From Cryobacterium sp. SO1 (GTDB taxonomy: Bacteria; Actinomycetota; Actinomycetes; Actinomycetales; Microbacteriaceae), in the NCBI RefSeq assembly GCF_004210215.2, contig NZ_CP067394.1, positions 806,001-870,000 on the forward strand: a stretch of 64,000 nucleotides of DNA. Direction: 5' to 3'. Shown piece after piece: positions 1 through 8,362 of this stretch (within the stretch, counting starts at the first letter, position 1; the number at the start of each line of letters is the position of its first letter). The notes beneath the pieces were generated by a model. That model was not told where the DNA came from. It searched no databases and saw nothing but the letters and a program-made list of their open reading frames with translations. The translations under genes and the position numbers were made by a program.

Positions 1-127
1 GGGCATAAAGAAGAGCCTCCGGACGCGCCGGAATAAGAAATGCAGCGACCAGCCCGCCTGCGATCGTGAGAATCGCCATTGCTGCAATGAAGCACAAGCT
101 GAGCTCTGCTATTCCGAAACTTCCCAT
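1..127 (-). CDS. Partial membrane protein, N-terminus only
   Basis: An open frame on the minus strand starts at an ATG at 127 and runs off the left edge of the window, giving only 42 residues. An excellent ribosome binding site, AAAGGAG, sits six bases upstream. The peptide begins MGSFGIAELS and carries one hydrophobic stretch (about residues 10-32, rich in A, I, L and G), so a membrane segment or signal anchor is likely. A TTGACA element (180-175) and a TATCGT element (156-151) spaced by 18 bases precede it, with a palindrome over the -10 region. The family cannot be told from 42 residues. The start is well supported; the function is unknown. Confidence 0.6.
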   Translation of the reverse strand, partial: MGSFGIAELSLCFIAAMAILTIAGGLVAAFLIPARPEALLYA

Positions 128-136
128 TACTTCTCC

Positions 137-160
137 TTTGTATTGTGAACACGATACAAA
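137..160 (-). promoter_or_regulatory. Palindromic operator over a promoter
   Basis: A 24-base near-perfect palindrome with arms TTTGTAT and ATACAAA and inner GTG/CAC. It overlaps the -10 element of the promoter for the partial leftward gene, just upstream of its ribosome binding site. The size and placement fit a dimeric repressor of the TetR or PadR type; that assignment is inference. Confidence 0.5.
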
Positions 161-262
161 GAGGAGAGAGTTTGTGTCAAGTGCACGAGACAAACAAATC
201 ACCGAGACGAATGTCCCACAGAGTAGGCAAATCCTGCGTAAGCCGTCCCGATGTTCCGTACC

Positions 263-388
263 TGTCTCGAAACCCTACCGATGCGAGACAGGTCCAGATG
301 CGAGACAAATGACCTGCAGTTCGTCGCCGCACAGACGGTCTCCTCTGTCTCGGATCGCATGGGTTATGAGGCTCTTGGGTTGTGAGAC
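263..388. repeat. Composite TGTCTCG/CGAGACA hairpin repeat, copy 1
   Basis: The left unit (263-290) is a hairpin, TGTCTCG-N14-CGAGACA, followed by a third CGAGACA at 301-307. The right unit (346-388) starts TGTCTCGGATCGCATGGG and ends GTGAGAC. The arrangement matches copies near 1383 and 5135. It lies in the gene-free stretch between the leftward partial gene and the hypothetical gene at 477. Confidence 0.7.
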
Positions 389-476
389 TCCACGCCCAAG
401 ATAGACCCGTGTCGTTCGCGGAGCGATTTGCAGCAGAATCGGCGTCGTGGGAGGACGCCTTGACTAGGTTGGTCCC

Positions 477-1142
477 ATGCACTTCGCAGACCGTGAACCG
501 ATGGACATTCCTCCGCCGCCGACCGTCGACACCGCAGCCGAGATGTTTGGGGCGCCGGTGATCGGCTTTGTTGCCCAACCCTCCCTTTCCGAACTTGGCG
601 TGGGTACTGTCGGCTCCTCCACAAACGGAGGCGCATCTACCCCGGAATCGGTGGCTATCAGCTACACCTTGTGGAAGAACCCCATAGATCGTGACGATCC
701 CGCCAACCTTGCGGACCTTGGAGAGGAGCACTCACTCGAGCAGGAGCCGAGCAAGCCGCTGCCGGAATGGATGCTGGAATTCCGAAACCTGGCGCGGTAC
801 CCATCCCTATGGGAGGCGGTGATGACGACGAGAATCTTCGACACTGAATGGCAAACACCCGAGGCAGTTCTAGTCGCGCACACTAACCACATTCTGATGA
901 ACACCTTCCGCGAGCAACGGGTCGCGGGCGGGTTCCCCGGGAATCTAGATTCGCCCGTGACCGAGCGCCACGTCGAGCGCGTGAGCGTTCCGCTAGACGG
1001 CGTCAACGCACCCGGCCTGCGCATCGACTCCGATCCACACGTCTACTCGGTAGGAGCAGATCTCGGCGATCGGATAGTGACTGCGGTGGTGGCGCGCGAC
1101 TACCTTCCGTACATCACTCTCGCCTTCCAAACTCGAGCGTGA
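477..1142 (+). CDS. Hypothetical protein, orphan
   Basis: A 221-residue soluble protein that I do not recognise. The N-terminus (about 1-60) is proline- and glycine-rich; the rest has mixed acidic and hydrophobic character without a signal peptide, membrane segment or obvious catalytic motif. The ATG at 477 gives the longest frame but has only a weak upstream purine stretch; a second ATG lies at 501. It stands alone, flanked on both sides by the dispersed hairpin repeats, in a region with two insertion sequences, so it is probably accessory. That it is translated is inferred from the length of the frame and its codon use, not from homology. Confidence 0.55.
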   Translation: MHFADREPMDIPPPPTVDTAAEMFGAPVIGFVAQPSLSELGVGTVGSSTNGGASTPESVAISYTLWKNPIDRDDPANLADLGEEHSLEQEPSKPLPEWMLEFRNLARYPSLWEAVMTTRIFDTEWQTPEAVLVAHTNHILMNTFREQRVAGGFPGNLDSPVTERHVERVSVPLDGVNAPGLRIDSDPHVYSVGADLGDRIVTAVVARDYLPYITLAFQTRA

Positions 1143-1208
1143 CACCACGCCCCTAGGCGGCTTGGCTACACCGGGAGTTTCGGTGCCACGCATTGGGCAG
1201 GCTCCTCC

Positions 1209-1272
1209 TGTCTCGAAACCGTACCGATACGAGACAGGTGAGGATGCGAGACAAATCAGCTAGCCGCTCGTC
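1209..1272. repeat. TGTCTCG/CGAGACA hairpin repeat, copy 2 (left unit)
   Basis: A hairpin at 1209-1236 with arms TGTCTCG and CGAGACA around GATAC, followed by a GATGCGAGACAAATCAG tract and a CCGCTCGTC tail almost identical to copy 5 (8314-8343). No right unit is attached. Confidence 0.7.
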
Positions 1273-1382
1273 GAAGCTGGCGGTTCTGACCGCGCTGGAT
1301 TGCGACGTTGTCGCGGTTGCCCTGCCCGACATTAAGCCGGTGACGGGGCGCCATGCGCAGGAACTCGAGCTCGTCATCCTGC

Positions 1383-1507
1383 TGTCTCGCAACCCTACCG
1401 ATACGAGACAGGTCCAGATGGGAGACAAATGGCCTGCTGCTCGTCATCGCACAGACGGTCTCCTTTGTCTCGTATCCCATGGCTTCTGATACACATCGGT
1501 TATGTGA
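1383..1507. repeat. Composite TGTCTCG/CGAGACA hairpin repeat, copy 3
   Basis: The left hairpin is at 1383-1410, the extra half-site GGGAGACAAAT at 1420-1430 and the right unit starts TGTCTCGTATCCCATGG at 1466. Its internal spacer (CACAGACGGTCTCCT) matches copy 1. About 65 bases downstream, 1573-1590 resembles the inverted repeat that bounds the IS1380 element (CCGGTGGATCGA). The whole 1143-1656 interval is otherwise free of convincing genes. Confidence 0.7.
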
Positions 1508-1624
1508 CACATCACCTGCCGACGACGAGCGGGACGGCGGAACGATCGCACCGACAGCTCAGGCGATACAGAGCCGGTGGATCGATGCTTCATTGAGTTG
1601 AGCACCTGTCTCAGGTGCATATGA

Positions 1625-1635
1625 TTACCCGGTAA
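1625..1635 (+). promoter_or_regulatory. Possible PadR operator
   Basis: An interrupted palindrome, TTACC-C-GGTAA, centred 27 bases upstream of the PadR start codon. PadR regulators commonly bind a dyad in their own promoter. The site is short, so this is a weak proposal. Confidence 0.3.
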
Positions 1636-1656
1636 CGAATATTTCCGGGGGTTTCG

Positions 1657-2268
1657 ATGACCGTGCGCCAGACGCTTCTTTCCATCCTCTCGTTGGAGCC
1701 TTGTTACGGCCATCAGTTGAGAGCAGAGTTCGTTCGTCGCACGGGCGGGGTGTGGCCGATAAACATCGGCCAAATTCACACCACGTTGGACCGCCTTGAA
1801 CGCGATGGTCTCGTGCAGAAGGGCAACACTGACAGCCTGGGGCGGGCGTATTTCTCGATCCTTGACGCCGGCCGGGACGTCGTCAACGACTGGCTGAGCA
1901 TCCCATCGGTGAAGCCGCAGTTTGAGCGCAACGAGCTGGTGATGAAGCTTGCTGTCGCGTCAACGCTTCCGGGCGTCGACGTATCCGAGGTCATTAGCGC
2001 CCAACGTGGTGCGAGCCTGACTGCCCTGCAGAACGCGACCAGATCTCGCGAGCACGTGCTGCGCCCAACCTCCCCCGAGGATGTGGCGTTTTTGATGATT
2101 GCGGATTCAGCCATTGAACACGCTGCGGCCGAGATTCGGTGGCTTGATCTCGCCGAGCAACGCTTGAGCGAAGCAACGGCTGGCGGATTTATGACCGCAC
2201 TGCCAGTCACCTCGACGACACCGGGTCGGGGCCGCCCCGCGAATTCGCGGTCTGGACAACCATCATGA
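1657..2268 (+). CDS. PadR family transcriptional regulator
   Basis: A 203-residue regulator. Residues 1-80 form the PadR winged helix: the pattern LLSILSLEPCYGHQLRAEF, then GQIHTTLDRLERDGLVQKG and the wing GRAYFSILDAGRD, is characteristic. The C-terminal part (about 90-190) is helical, as in the Vir_act_alpha_C dimerisation domain. PadR proteins of this type usually repress a neighbouring efflux system and release DNA on binding a drug-like or phenolic ligand. It overlaps the following ATPase gene by four bases (ATGA), so the three genes 1657-5068 form one operon and the exporter is the likely target. A dyad at 1625-1635 could be its operator. Confidence 0.88.
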   Translation: MTVRQTLLSILSLEPCYGHQLRAEFVRRTGGVWPINIGQIHTTLDRLERDGLVQKGNTDSLGRAYFSILDAGRDVVNDWLSIPSVKPQFERNELVMKLAVASTLPGVDVSEVISAQRGASLTALQNATRSREHVLRPTSPEDVAFLMIADSAIEHAAAEIRWLDLAEQRLSEATAGGFMTALPVTSTTPGRGRPANSRSGQPS

Positions 2269-2987
2269 CCGAGGTGCTTCTCCAGCTCACCGACATCACA
2301 AAGACCTATGGGCAGGGTGAGAACGCTGTCGACGCGCTCAGGGGCGTCAACCTGATCGTCGCCGCCCACGAGCTCGTCGCTGTCATGGGCGCATCGGGCT
2401 CAGGAAAGTCGAGCCTCCTGCTCATCGCAGGCGGGCTCATGGCTCCCACAAGCGGCTCGGCGGCTGTGGCAGGCACACCGCTAGACGAACTGAATCCGAA
2501 TGCCTTGGCGGCTCTCAGGCGGCGATCCATCGGTTACATATTTCAGGACTACAACCTGCTGCCCTCCCTGACCGCGCTGGAGAACGCGATGCTTCCGCTC
2601 GAGCTCGACGGGTGGAGCACTAAGCGCGCACGCCACGTCGGTATTGCGGCGCTAGCTTCGGTCGACCTCGCCGGGCTGGAGGCATCGTTCCCCGACGAGC
2701 TTTCCGGTGGACAACGCCAACGGGTAGCGATCGCACGAGCAGTGGTCGGCGACCGCCGACTCATCCTCGCCGACGAGCCCACCGGCGCTTTGGACTCGCG
2801 CTCAAGTGAGAACGTGATGCGAATGCTTCGCCAGAGGATCGATGCAGGCGCGGCCGGGATTATCGTGACCCACGACGCGAAGCAGGCCGCATGGGCAGAT
2901 CGAATCGTAGAGCTACGAGACGGGCGCATCGCCCACGAGACCAGTCGTGATCTGCCTGAGTCCCTTCTTCCTTTAGGCAACCGGTGA
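2265..2987 (+). CDS. ABC exporter ATP-binding protein (MacB/LolD type)
   Basis: A 240-residue nucleotide-binding subunit. Walker A is GASGSGKSS (42-50), the Q-loop Gln about 95, the signature LSGGQRQ (147-153), Walker B LILADE (167-172) and the switch His about 204 in VTHD. The short length and the DEPTGALDS sequence are typical of the LolD/MacB/FtsE branch, which works with FtsX-like permeases. It lies between the PadR regulator and such a permease and overlaps both by four bases, so the products are probably made together. The substrate is unknown; related PadR-linked systems export antimicrobial peptides, drugs or lipids. Confidence 0.93.
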   Translation: MTEVLLQLTDITKTYGQGENAVDALRGVNLIVAAHELVAVMGASGSGKSSLLLIAGGLMAPTSGSAAVAGTPLDELNPNALAALRRRSIGYIFQDYNLLPSLTALENAMLPLELDGWSTKRARHVGIAALASVDLAGLEASFPDELSGGQRQRVAIARAVVGDRRLILADEPTGALDSRSSENVMRMLRQRIDAGAAGIIVTHDAKQAAWADRIVELRDGRIAHETSRDLPESLLPLGNR

Positions 2988-5068
2988 GCGTCGCCCGGTT
3001 GGTACTGCGGCTTGCCGCCCGAGAAGTGAGGGGTGAGGCGCGGCGAAGCGGGCTCATCGCAGCTCTGATCGCCATCCCTGTCGCAGGGCTGGCGGCCGGT
3101 ATCGTCTTTCTCCAAAGTCCCTCGGCGCCCATCATCGCGGACCGCGGAGTCACTGCCGGCGCCGAGGGTGGAGTCGTCGTTCTGATACTCGCGTTCGTCG
3201 GCGCTCTCGTCTGTTTGCTGACCGGCTCCGCATTCCTGGTGGCGGCGAAGGCACAACAGCGCTCGCTCGCTGTCATCGCCAGCCTCGGAACGAGCCGAGC
3301 GGTACTCGTTGCGATTTCAAGTCTCACTGGTCCACTCATCGGAGGGGTTGGCGGCGGAGTCGGCGTGCTCCTAGGAGCGGGGCTCGGCTTCGTCCTTGCG
3401 TCGATGTCTGGCGCTGCATCCGTGTATGTCTCCGGGTCGCTGATGCTTGCTTTGGTCGTCTTCGCGGTGGTTCTCGGTTGGATTGCTGCTCTCCCACCGG
3501 CCATCGCAGCGTCCCGGGCTGACGTTGTGCTTGCTATCCAGGGCAGCACCTTGCCCGCCCCGCGGCCGAGGCGTCTGCCGCTCGGTGTCGGCTGTCTGGT
3601 GACCGGTATTGCCCTCGCCTTCGGACCACGGATTCTCGACGTCGTCGCACGCCAGTCAGCGTCGGGCTCATTTCCGTGGCTGAGCGCCCTGGTTGCACCG
3701 ACTCCATTCTTCGCTGCGTCAATGATGCTCGCTGGTGCGATCATCTCAACCCCGTTCCTGCTCAGGCGCTGGGCACGAGGCGCCCGCGCGTGGGGCCTTG
3801 CAGCACAACTTGCGGCGCGAGATGCCGACCGCAACCGCACTCGCCACCTACCCGTGATCGCCGCGATCATGGGCACGACCTTCCTGGCCGTCTTAGTGAT
3901 GTGTTCCCAAAGCTCATCCGACACCACCAGCCGGATGACATATCCCTACCTGATGATGCCCGGTGGCGTCCAGACAGCGTTGATCTCGTACCCGGGCGAC
4001 CAAGGCACCACGCTTGGCCCCACGATCGACCCGGGTACGGATCGCGAGGCGCTGGCGGAGTCAGTCGCAGCGGTGTTCACGGACGGGCTGCCGATAGACC
4101 GGCTGTCGATCATCGAGACTCCCCAGGTCCTCGCGACCACCGGGAACACAACGACACCAGCGTCGCCGGTGGTCACACCGGAAGCCAACCGCTGCGTCAG
4201 CAACCTCCCCGGAAATGACCGCTTCACGCCCTTGGCGCCCGACCCGCTTTGCCGTGATTGGTACACGGAGGGAGCCGATTTGGGTGCCATACCGGCTCCC
4301 GTCATCATCGGTGACGCGTTGACACTCGCCACCATCCTCGATGCCGAACCCAGTCAGGCCGCCCAGACAGCCTTGGCCAATGGCGAGGCGGTTTCGCTGC
4401 ACTCGCAGTTCGTCGATGCCACCGGCACGGTCGAGCTGAACCTGAACCCCTCCGCTTCTGGCGAGTCAACGACGGTGCACATCAAGGCGGTTGTCGAAAA
4501 AGCTGCGGAGGTCCTCCCGTTCGGCGTCATCGTCACCCACGAGACGGCATCCCGCCTAGGGCTGCAAACAGAGTCCAGCCAGGTTGTGGCCATGACAACT
4601 CGCGAACCCACGGAACTCGAACTGGCTGCGATTGATCGTAAGCTCGCTGACCTCGCGGGAACCCGCGGGCTGTTGGTTCACCTCGAGACGGGTCCGACCG
4701 CCGATCCGGCAATGGGGTGGCTGACCCTCGCACTGAGCGGAAGCATCGTCTTGGCGGCGTCCATCGTCGCGCTGACGCTCTCGCGGACAGAAGGGAAACG
4801 TGACGCTTTGACCCTGCACGCGGTTGGCGCATCGACCAAAACGCTGCGCGCGACAGCAGCATGGCAAGGAACGACCGTGGTGGCCACCGGCACTTGGGCT
4901 GGTGCGGTGATCGGCGTGCTCACGGCATTTTCGATGAATCTACCTGGATCCGGGAGCGTGTTCTCCGCGCCATGGTGGGCGCTGACTACCCTCGTGGTGG
5001 CCACACCGCTTGTGATGGCTGCCTGCGGCTGGCTCGTAAGCCCTGGCACGCGCAGCTCCCACCGGTGA
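2984..5068 (+). CDS. ABC transporter permease, FtsX-like
   Basis: A 694-residue membrane protein starting at a GTG that overlaps the ATPase stop codon (GTGA). Hydrophobic segments occur near 23-45, 60-85, 110-135, 150-172 and 200-260, with the last group around 580-690. A large hydrophilic stretch of about 250 residues (roughly 310-575) lies between them and should be extracytoplasmic. That arrangement fits the two-module FtsX/MacB-like permeases that pair with LolD-type ATPases. It is the last gene of the PadR-ABC operon. The substrate cannot be inferred. No frameshift or truncation is seen. Confidence 0.85.
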   Translation: MSVARLVLRLAAREVRGEARRSGLIAALIAIPVAGLAAGIVFLQSPSAPIIADRGVTAGAEGGVVVLILAFVGALVCLLTGSAFLVAAKAQQRSLAVIASLGTSRAVLVAISSLTGPLIGGVGGGVGVLLGAGLGFVLASMSGAASVYVSGSLMLALVVFAVVLGWIAALPPAIAASRADVVLAIQGSTLPAPRPRRLPLGVGCLVTGIALAFGPRILDVVARQSASGSFPWLSALVAPTPFFAASMMLAGAIISTPFLLRRWARGARAWGLAAQLAARDADRNRTRHLPVIAAIMGTTFLAVLVMCSQSSSDTTSRMTYPYLMMPGGVQTALISYPGDQGTTLGPTIDPGTDREALAESVAAVFTDGLPIDRLSIIETPQVLATTGNTTTPASPVVTPEANRCVSNLPGNDRFTPLAPDPLCRDWYTEGADLGAIPAPVIIGDALTLATILDAEPSQAAQTALANGEAVSLHSQFVDATGTVELNLNPSASGESTTVHIKAVVEKAAEVLPFGVIVTHETASRLGLQTESSQVVAMTTREPTELELAAIDRKLADLAGTRGLLVHLETGPTADPAMGWLTLALSGSIVLAASIVALTLSRTEGKRDALTLHAVGASTKTLRATAAWQGTTVVATGTWAGAVIGVLTAFSMNLPGSGSVFSAPWWALTTLVVATPLVMAACGWLVSPGTRSSHR

Positions 5069-5134
5069 AAGAAACGGCTGGCGGTATTCTCGCGATCGCC
5101 ACTTGGTGGATTACGGACTCTGACGTGTGTCCCA

Positions 5135-5263
5135 GTCTCGTATCCCTACGGATGCGAGACAGGTCAGGATACGAGACAAGCCACCTGGTTCTCATGGCGT
5201 GCACAGGAGCGATCTGGTGTGTCTCGTATCCCATGGGATTCGAGGCACTTCGGTTTCGAGACA
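5135..5263. repeat. Composite TGTCTCG/CGAGACA hairpin repeat, copy 4
   Basis: The left unit is at 5135-5160 (GTCTCG-N14-CGAGAC), a half-site ACGAGACA follows at 5170-5177, and the right unit at 5220-5263 starts TGTCTCGTATCCCATGGG and ends TTTCGAGACA. It occupies most of the gene-free stretch 5069-5436 downstream of the ABC permease. I see no T-run terminator there, but the hairpins themselves could end transcription. Confidence 0.7.
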
Positions 5264-5436
5264 GACTTGCCCGACACCCAGACAGTGATGACCCGTTCCC
5301 GCGCCGACTCACCGTTCAAAGGACGGATCCGACTGATGCGCCGGGCCTGCCCTGGTCCGGCACCGGTAGGTTGGCCAGTGTCAATGGTTTTGCCCGTCGG
5401 TGGCCGGCCCGGCGCCTCGCGGCTGGAAGGCTGCAC

Positions 5437-5919
5437 ATGATGGAATCGAAGGACAACATGTTCAATGGACAAGGTTTCATGAAGCCGTCGCGGGCGCCAA
5501 GACTCGATGTGCCCTCGAGAAAAATGAGCCGACGACCGTTGCCCCTCTGGCTCGGAGCTTCGGCACTGCTCGTAGCCGGAGCATTCAACCTGGTCACGTT
5601 TATGACAGGAGTCTTTATGCTCCTTTCCGATTTCGACGAGTCGACCACCGTGGTGCTGCTGGTAGCGCTGTCGCTGACGGCCATATTTCTCGTCGTACTG
5701 CCCGTCTGGACGGGCATTGCAGTATTGCAGCGATCCGCATTTGCGGCGGTCTGGGCAGTTCTTTTCTTCGTCGCTCAATTCCTGATGGCTTTCCTCAACA
5801 TCGACCCAGTGCAGTACGTCATCTCCGCGATTGCACTCACAGCGGTGGTCCTGCTCTGGATTCCAGCCACTAGGAGGGCGCTGAATATTAGGGGTCCAGT
5901 TGCCTCGGCGAGTTCTTAG
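5437..5919 (+). CDS. Four-helix membrane protein, unknown function
   Basis: A 160-residue protein starting at ATG 5437, chosen because GGAAGG lies six bases upstream; a longer in-frame extension to 4861 would overlap the ABC permease in another frame and was discarded. After a hydrophilic, basic N-terminus of about 33 residues come four hydrophobic segments (about 36-60, 66-92, 96-115 and 120-138) with short loops and a small polar tail. No family is recognised. It is separated from the PadR-ABC operon by a hairpin repeat and is followed within about 15 bases by the proposed end of an IS1182-type element, so it may be an accessory gene. Confidence 0.65.
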   Translation: MMESKDNMFNGQGFMKPSRAPRLDVPSRKMSRRPLPLWLGASALLVAGAFNLVTFMTGVFMLLSDFDESTTVVLLVALSLTAIFLVVLPVWTGIAVLQRSAFAAVWAVLFFVAQFLMAFLNIDPVQYVISAIALTAVVLLWIPATRRALNIRGPVASASS

Positions 5920-5933
5920 AGTGTTTTTTTGCT

Positions 5934-7712
5934 CCGCTGTGGGGCTTTGTGCGGTCGACTGAGCGATCGGCCACGATGGTGGGATCTCGCGTCGGGGCTG
6001 ATCGATGGGGCCGTAGTGGGCGGCTCTGCCGCCTGGGACCGTGCGCCGAGGTGGTCCTCGTGCGTCGGGGTGTTATCCAAGGGCCCAAACCCCGTTCTGG
6101 CTGGTCAAACCGAGGTTGAGGAGCCGTTTGAGATTGATCGCGGCAGCACGGATCACCCACCCCGCATTGTTCTTGGCAACGCCGCGGTAGCGGACCCGCC
6201 GGGCCCCGCGCGTCATCCACGCCAGCGTCCGTTCAATCATTGGACGGTGCTGGCGATAAACGGCTTGAAAGTCCGGGTCCTGAGCGGTGACGCGGTGCTC
6301 CCGGCGAACCTGATCCAGCGGATGAATCTGCATCTTCTTGCCGGACTTCGCGGTGGTGCACTGCGCCATCAGCGGGCAGGCCTGGCACGAACTACTAAAA
6401 CTGGCCCGTCGTTTCGGGCTGAGCGACCGGACGTTCCCGGCCGGGCAGGTCACGGTCTGCAGGGTTTCATCCACGGTGAAGTCATCGATGGTGAATCCGC
6501 CCGGAACGGCTCGGCCCAGCGGCATCGGCTTGATGATCGGCCGGTGCCCAGCGGCATGAATCTCGGTCAGGAGCCCGCCGCTGCCATAGGCCGAATCACC
6601 CAGCACGTCAATGTTTTGCTCACCGATGCTGACGTCGGCCGCGAGCAGCTCGCCGCCGCGAGCCGCGTCGCTGTTTTGCGAACCAGAGGCTTTCGTGAGC
6701 ATTGCCGCCGTCACCAACCCGGTGTCGGGCTCCGCGTTGACGTGGGCTTTATAGCCGTCGATCTTTTTCTGGCGGCTCTTGTGCGCATGGCGGGCATCAG
6801 GATCGACGGTGGAAATCACCCGGTCGGGAGCGACCCGGCGGGCGATCCGCCACCGCCCGTCGGTCCCGTCGGACCCGTCGGCGGGTTCCACGTCTTGGCC
6901 GGCGACCAAGGCAAGCAGCGCGACGGTTTCCTGCTGCTTCTTGTTGAGGATATGGACGTTGATGCTGCCCAGCAGAGCGAGAGCATCGGTGACCAGGCGG
7001 GAGACGAGCTCGTCGCGGGCGTCGCGGTCGTCCCACGCAATGTCGGGCTTGCCCGGCTGGGAGTAATCATGGCCGGTCAAGCCGGCGACGCTCACGTCCG
7101 CGCCGGGGATCTCCCGGCCAACACGGCGGATCTGTCCGACCAGCTGCGTGACGGTGTCCTGCCGGGCAACCGCATCCTCCAAAATTGTTGAGTCCAACGC
7201 CCGGCGTTTGCGCCCCGACAATGCTCCGGACTGGGCAATGACCGCGGTCACGGCCTCAAAAATGCGGTGCGGCCGGTCACTGGCAGCCAAGCGTTTGCGC
7301 CAATAGACCAGCACGGTCGGGTGGAAAGAGGTTTCAGTCAGCGCGAACCCGCAGGCGGCTTTCCACCGCAGGTCATACGTCAACGCCTCGGCCGCTTCCC
7401 TGTCGGAAAGGTTGTGCAGTGTTTGCAACACCATCACCGACGCGATCACGTTCGCCGGTATTGACGGGCGGCCGTTCTGCGAGGAAAACAAGTCCGCAAA
7501 CGCATCATCGGGAAACAGCTCCCGACGGTGCGCTGCGAGGAAAGCGAACACCGATCCAGGCGGAAGCAAGTGCCCCGCTACGGCATCGACATCGTAAATC
7601 TCACGCTGACCATCATCACAACCCTGCATCACCCCAGTCTTAACGACCAAGAGCCGACCCGCCGCAGGCGCGCCTTAAATAAGCGACACCCGCACCCAAA
7701 GTTGTTCAGCGG
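5934..7712 (-). mobile_element. IS1182-family insertion sequence, boundaries tentative
   Basis: The element carries one intact IS1182-type transposase. Both flanks show an imperfect inverted match: CCGCTG, five unlike bases, CTTTG and then TGCGG on the left from 5934, and the reverse complement of the same pattern with two extra bases on the right ending at 7712. The implied length of 1.78 kb suits the family. I could not identify a clear target duplication, so the ends remain provisional; the transposase itself is secure. Confidence 0.45.
6073..7629 (-). CDS. IS1182 family transposase
   Basis: A DDE transposase of 518 residues from the ATG at 7629, which matches the usual start of actinobacterial IS1182 proteins (MQGCDDGQREIYDVDAVAGH); an upstream TTG would add seven residues. 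The N-terminal half shows the conserved block RWKAACGF followed by LVYWRKRLAASDRP and the RRALDSTILEDAVA region with the first catalytic Asp. Further blocks are KIDGYKAHVN, DSAYGSGG and the C-terminal RTLAWMTRGARRVRYRG. Length and both ends look intact, so it may be active. It has no partner gene and lies antisense to its neighbours. Confidence 0.92.
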   Translation of the reverse strand: MQGCDDGQREIYDVDAVAGHLLPPGSVFAFLAAHRRELFPDDAFADLFSSQNGRPSIPANVIASVMVLQTLHNLSDREAAEALTYDLRWKAACGFALTETSFHPTVLVYWRKRLAASDRPHRIFEAVTAVIAQSGALSGRKRRALDSTILEDAVARQDTVTQLVGQIRRVGREIPGADVSVAGLTGHDYSQPGKPDIAWDDRDARDELVSRLVTDALALLGSINVHILNKKQQETVALLALVAGQDVEPADGSDGTDGRWRIARRVAPDRVISTVDPDARHAHKSRQKKIDGYKAHVNAEPDTGLVTAAMLTKASGSQNSDAARGGELLAADVSIGEQNIDVLGDSAYGSGGLLTEIHAAGHRPIIKPMPLGRAVPGGFTIDDFTVDETLQTVTCPAGNVRSLSPKRRASFSSSCQACPLMAQCTTAKSGKKMQIHPLDQVRREHRVTAQDPDFQAVYRQHRPMIERTLAWMTRGARRVRYRGVAKNNAGWVIRAAAINLKRLLNLGLTSQNGVWALG

Positions 7713-7811
7713 CCTCCTAGGGCCTACTCGCGGGGATCATAGCAATGCGGCGTCTTCTTCGGTGTGGCTCCCTGGGGGCGACCATCGGACGGATTGGCTG
7801 TGCGGCTTCTA

Positions 7812-8090
7812 GTGAGTAGACCGAACACAGCAGTGCAAGTTCTGATTGTGGTGATACGAATGGTGCTTCTTTGGATTGTCGTTCCAGTTGCCTGCATTGC
7901 ATGGGTCGTGTTGTTCTGGAAAACCAGGGCCACATTGGGGGCTTGTCTGGGGTGGTTTGATGTGAATCTGATTGTCTTCATCCAACGGATAGTTCTCAGG
8001 CCCCTCATTCGCAGGCCACCACCGCCCTGGTTAGCGCTGTCCAAGATGGCAATCGTGGAGCATCGAATAGGCTTCCCCGAAGTCTGGTAG
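7812..8090 (+). CDS. Possible small membrane protein
   Basis: A frame from GTG 7812 encodes 92 residues with one long hydrophobic stretch (about 8-34, V/I/L-rich with W and C) and a second weaker one (about 45-58), then a basic proline-rich turn and a short polar tail. There is no good ribosome binding site, and an upstream ATG at 7764 would lengthen it. Codon use is less GC-biased than in the core genes, as expected of recently acquired DNA. No family is recognised; it could be a gene remnant between the two insertion sequences. The sequence from 8091 to 8279 holds nothing I can assign. Confidence 0.35.
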   Translation: MSRPNTAVQVLIVVIRMVLLWIVVPVACIAWVVLFWKTRATLGACLGWFDVNLIVFIQRIVLRPLIRRPPPPWLALSKMAIVEHRIGFPEVW

Positions 8091-8279
8091 CCCAAATTCG
8101 TCGGTGAGAACGACTGCGCCTTTGGAGTAGTCAACAGCGATGAGGTAGCCGTCTAACTGGGCAGGCTCGGCTGCGCTTCGTCGTACTGCCTCTGGTTCCG
8201 CCGGCAACCATCTCAAAATGCCGCCAGCAACGGCAGTATCTTGGGAATCAGACGCAGGACGTCGGGCACGGCATCCTGT

Positions 8280-8343
8280 TGTCTCGTAACCCTACCGATA
8301 CGAGACATGTGAGGATGCGAGACAAATCAGGTAGCCGCTCGTC
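8280..8343. repeat. TGTCTCG/CGAGACA hairpin repeat, copy 5 (left unit)
   Basis: The best hairpin of the family: TGTCTCGTA-N10-TACGAGACA at 8280-8307, a perfect nine-base stem. It is followed by GATGCGAGACAAATCAG and a CCGCTCGTC tail. The matching right unit seems to be copy 6, on the other side of the IS1380 element. Confidence 0.75.
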
Positions 8344-8362
8344 ATGTGACAGCCGATCCCTT

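Noticed and set aside
66-404. Plus-strand open frame of 112 residues
   Set aside because: It runs antisense over the leftward partial gene and through hairpin repeat copy 1, with Ser/Arg-rich composition and no ribosome binding site.
4861-5436. Long upstream extension of the four-helix membrane protein
   Set aside because: It overlaps the ABC permease and a hairpin repeat in another frame; the membrane protein has its own ribosome binding site at 5425-5430.
8031-8216. Minus-strand 61-residue frame with a protein-like segment (LIAVDYSKGAVVLTDEFG)
   Set aside because: It has no start signal or recognised family and overlaps the end of the more plausible plus-strand frame; it could be a decayed gene but cannot be supported.
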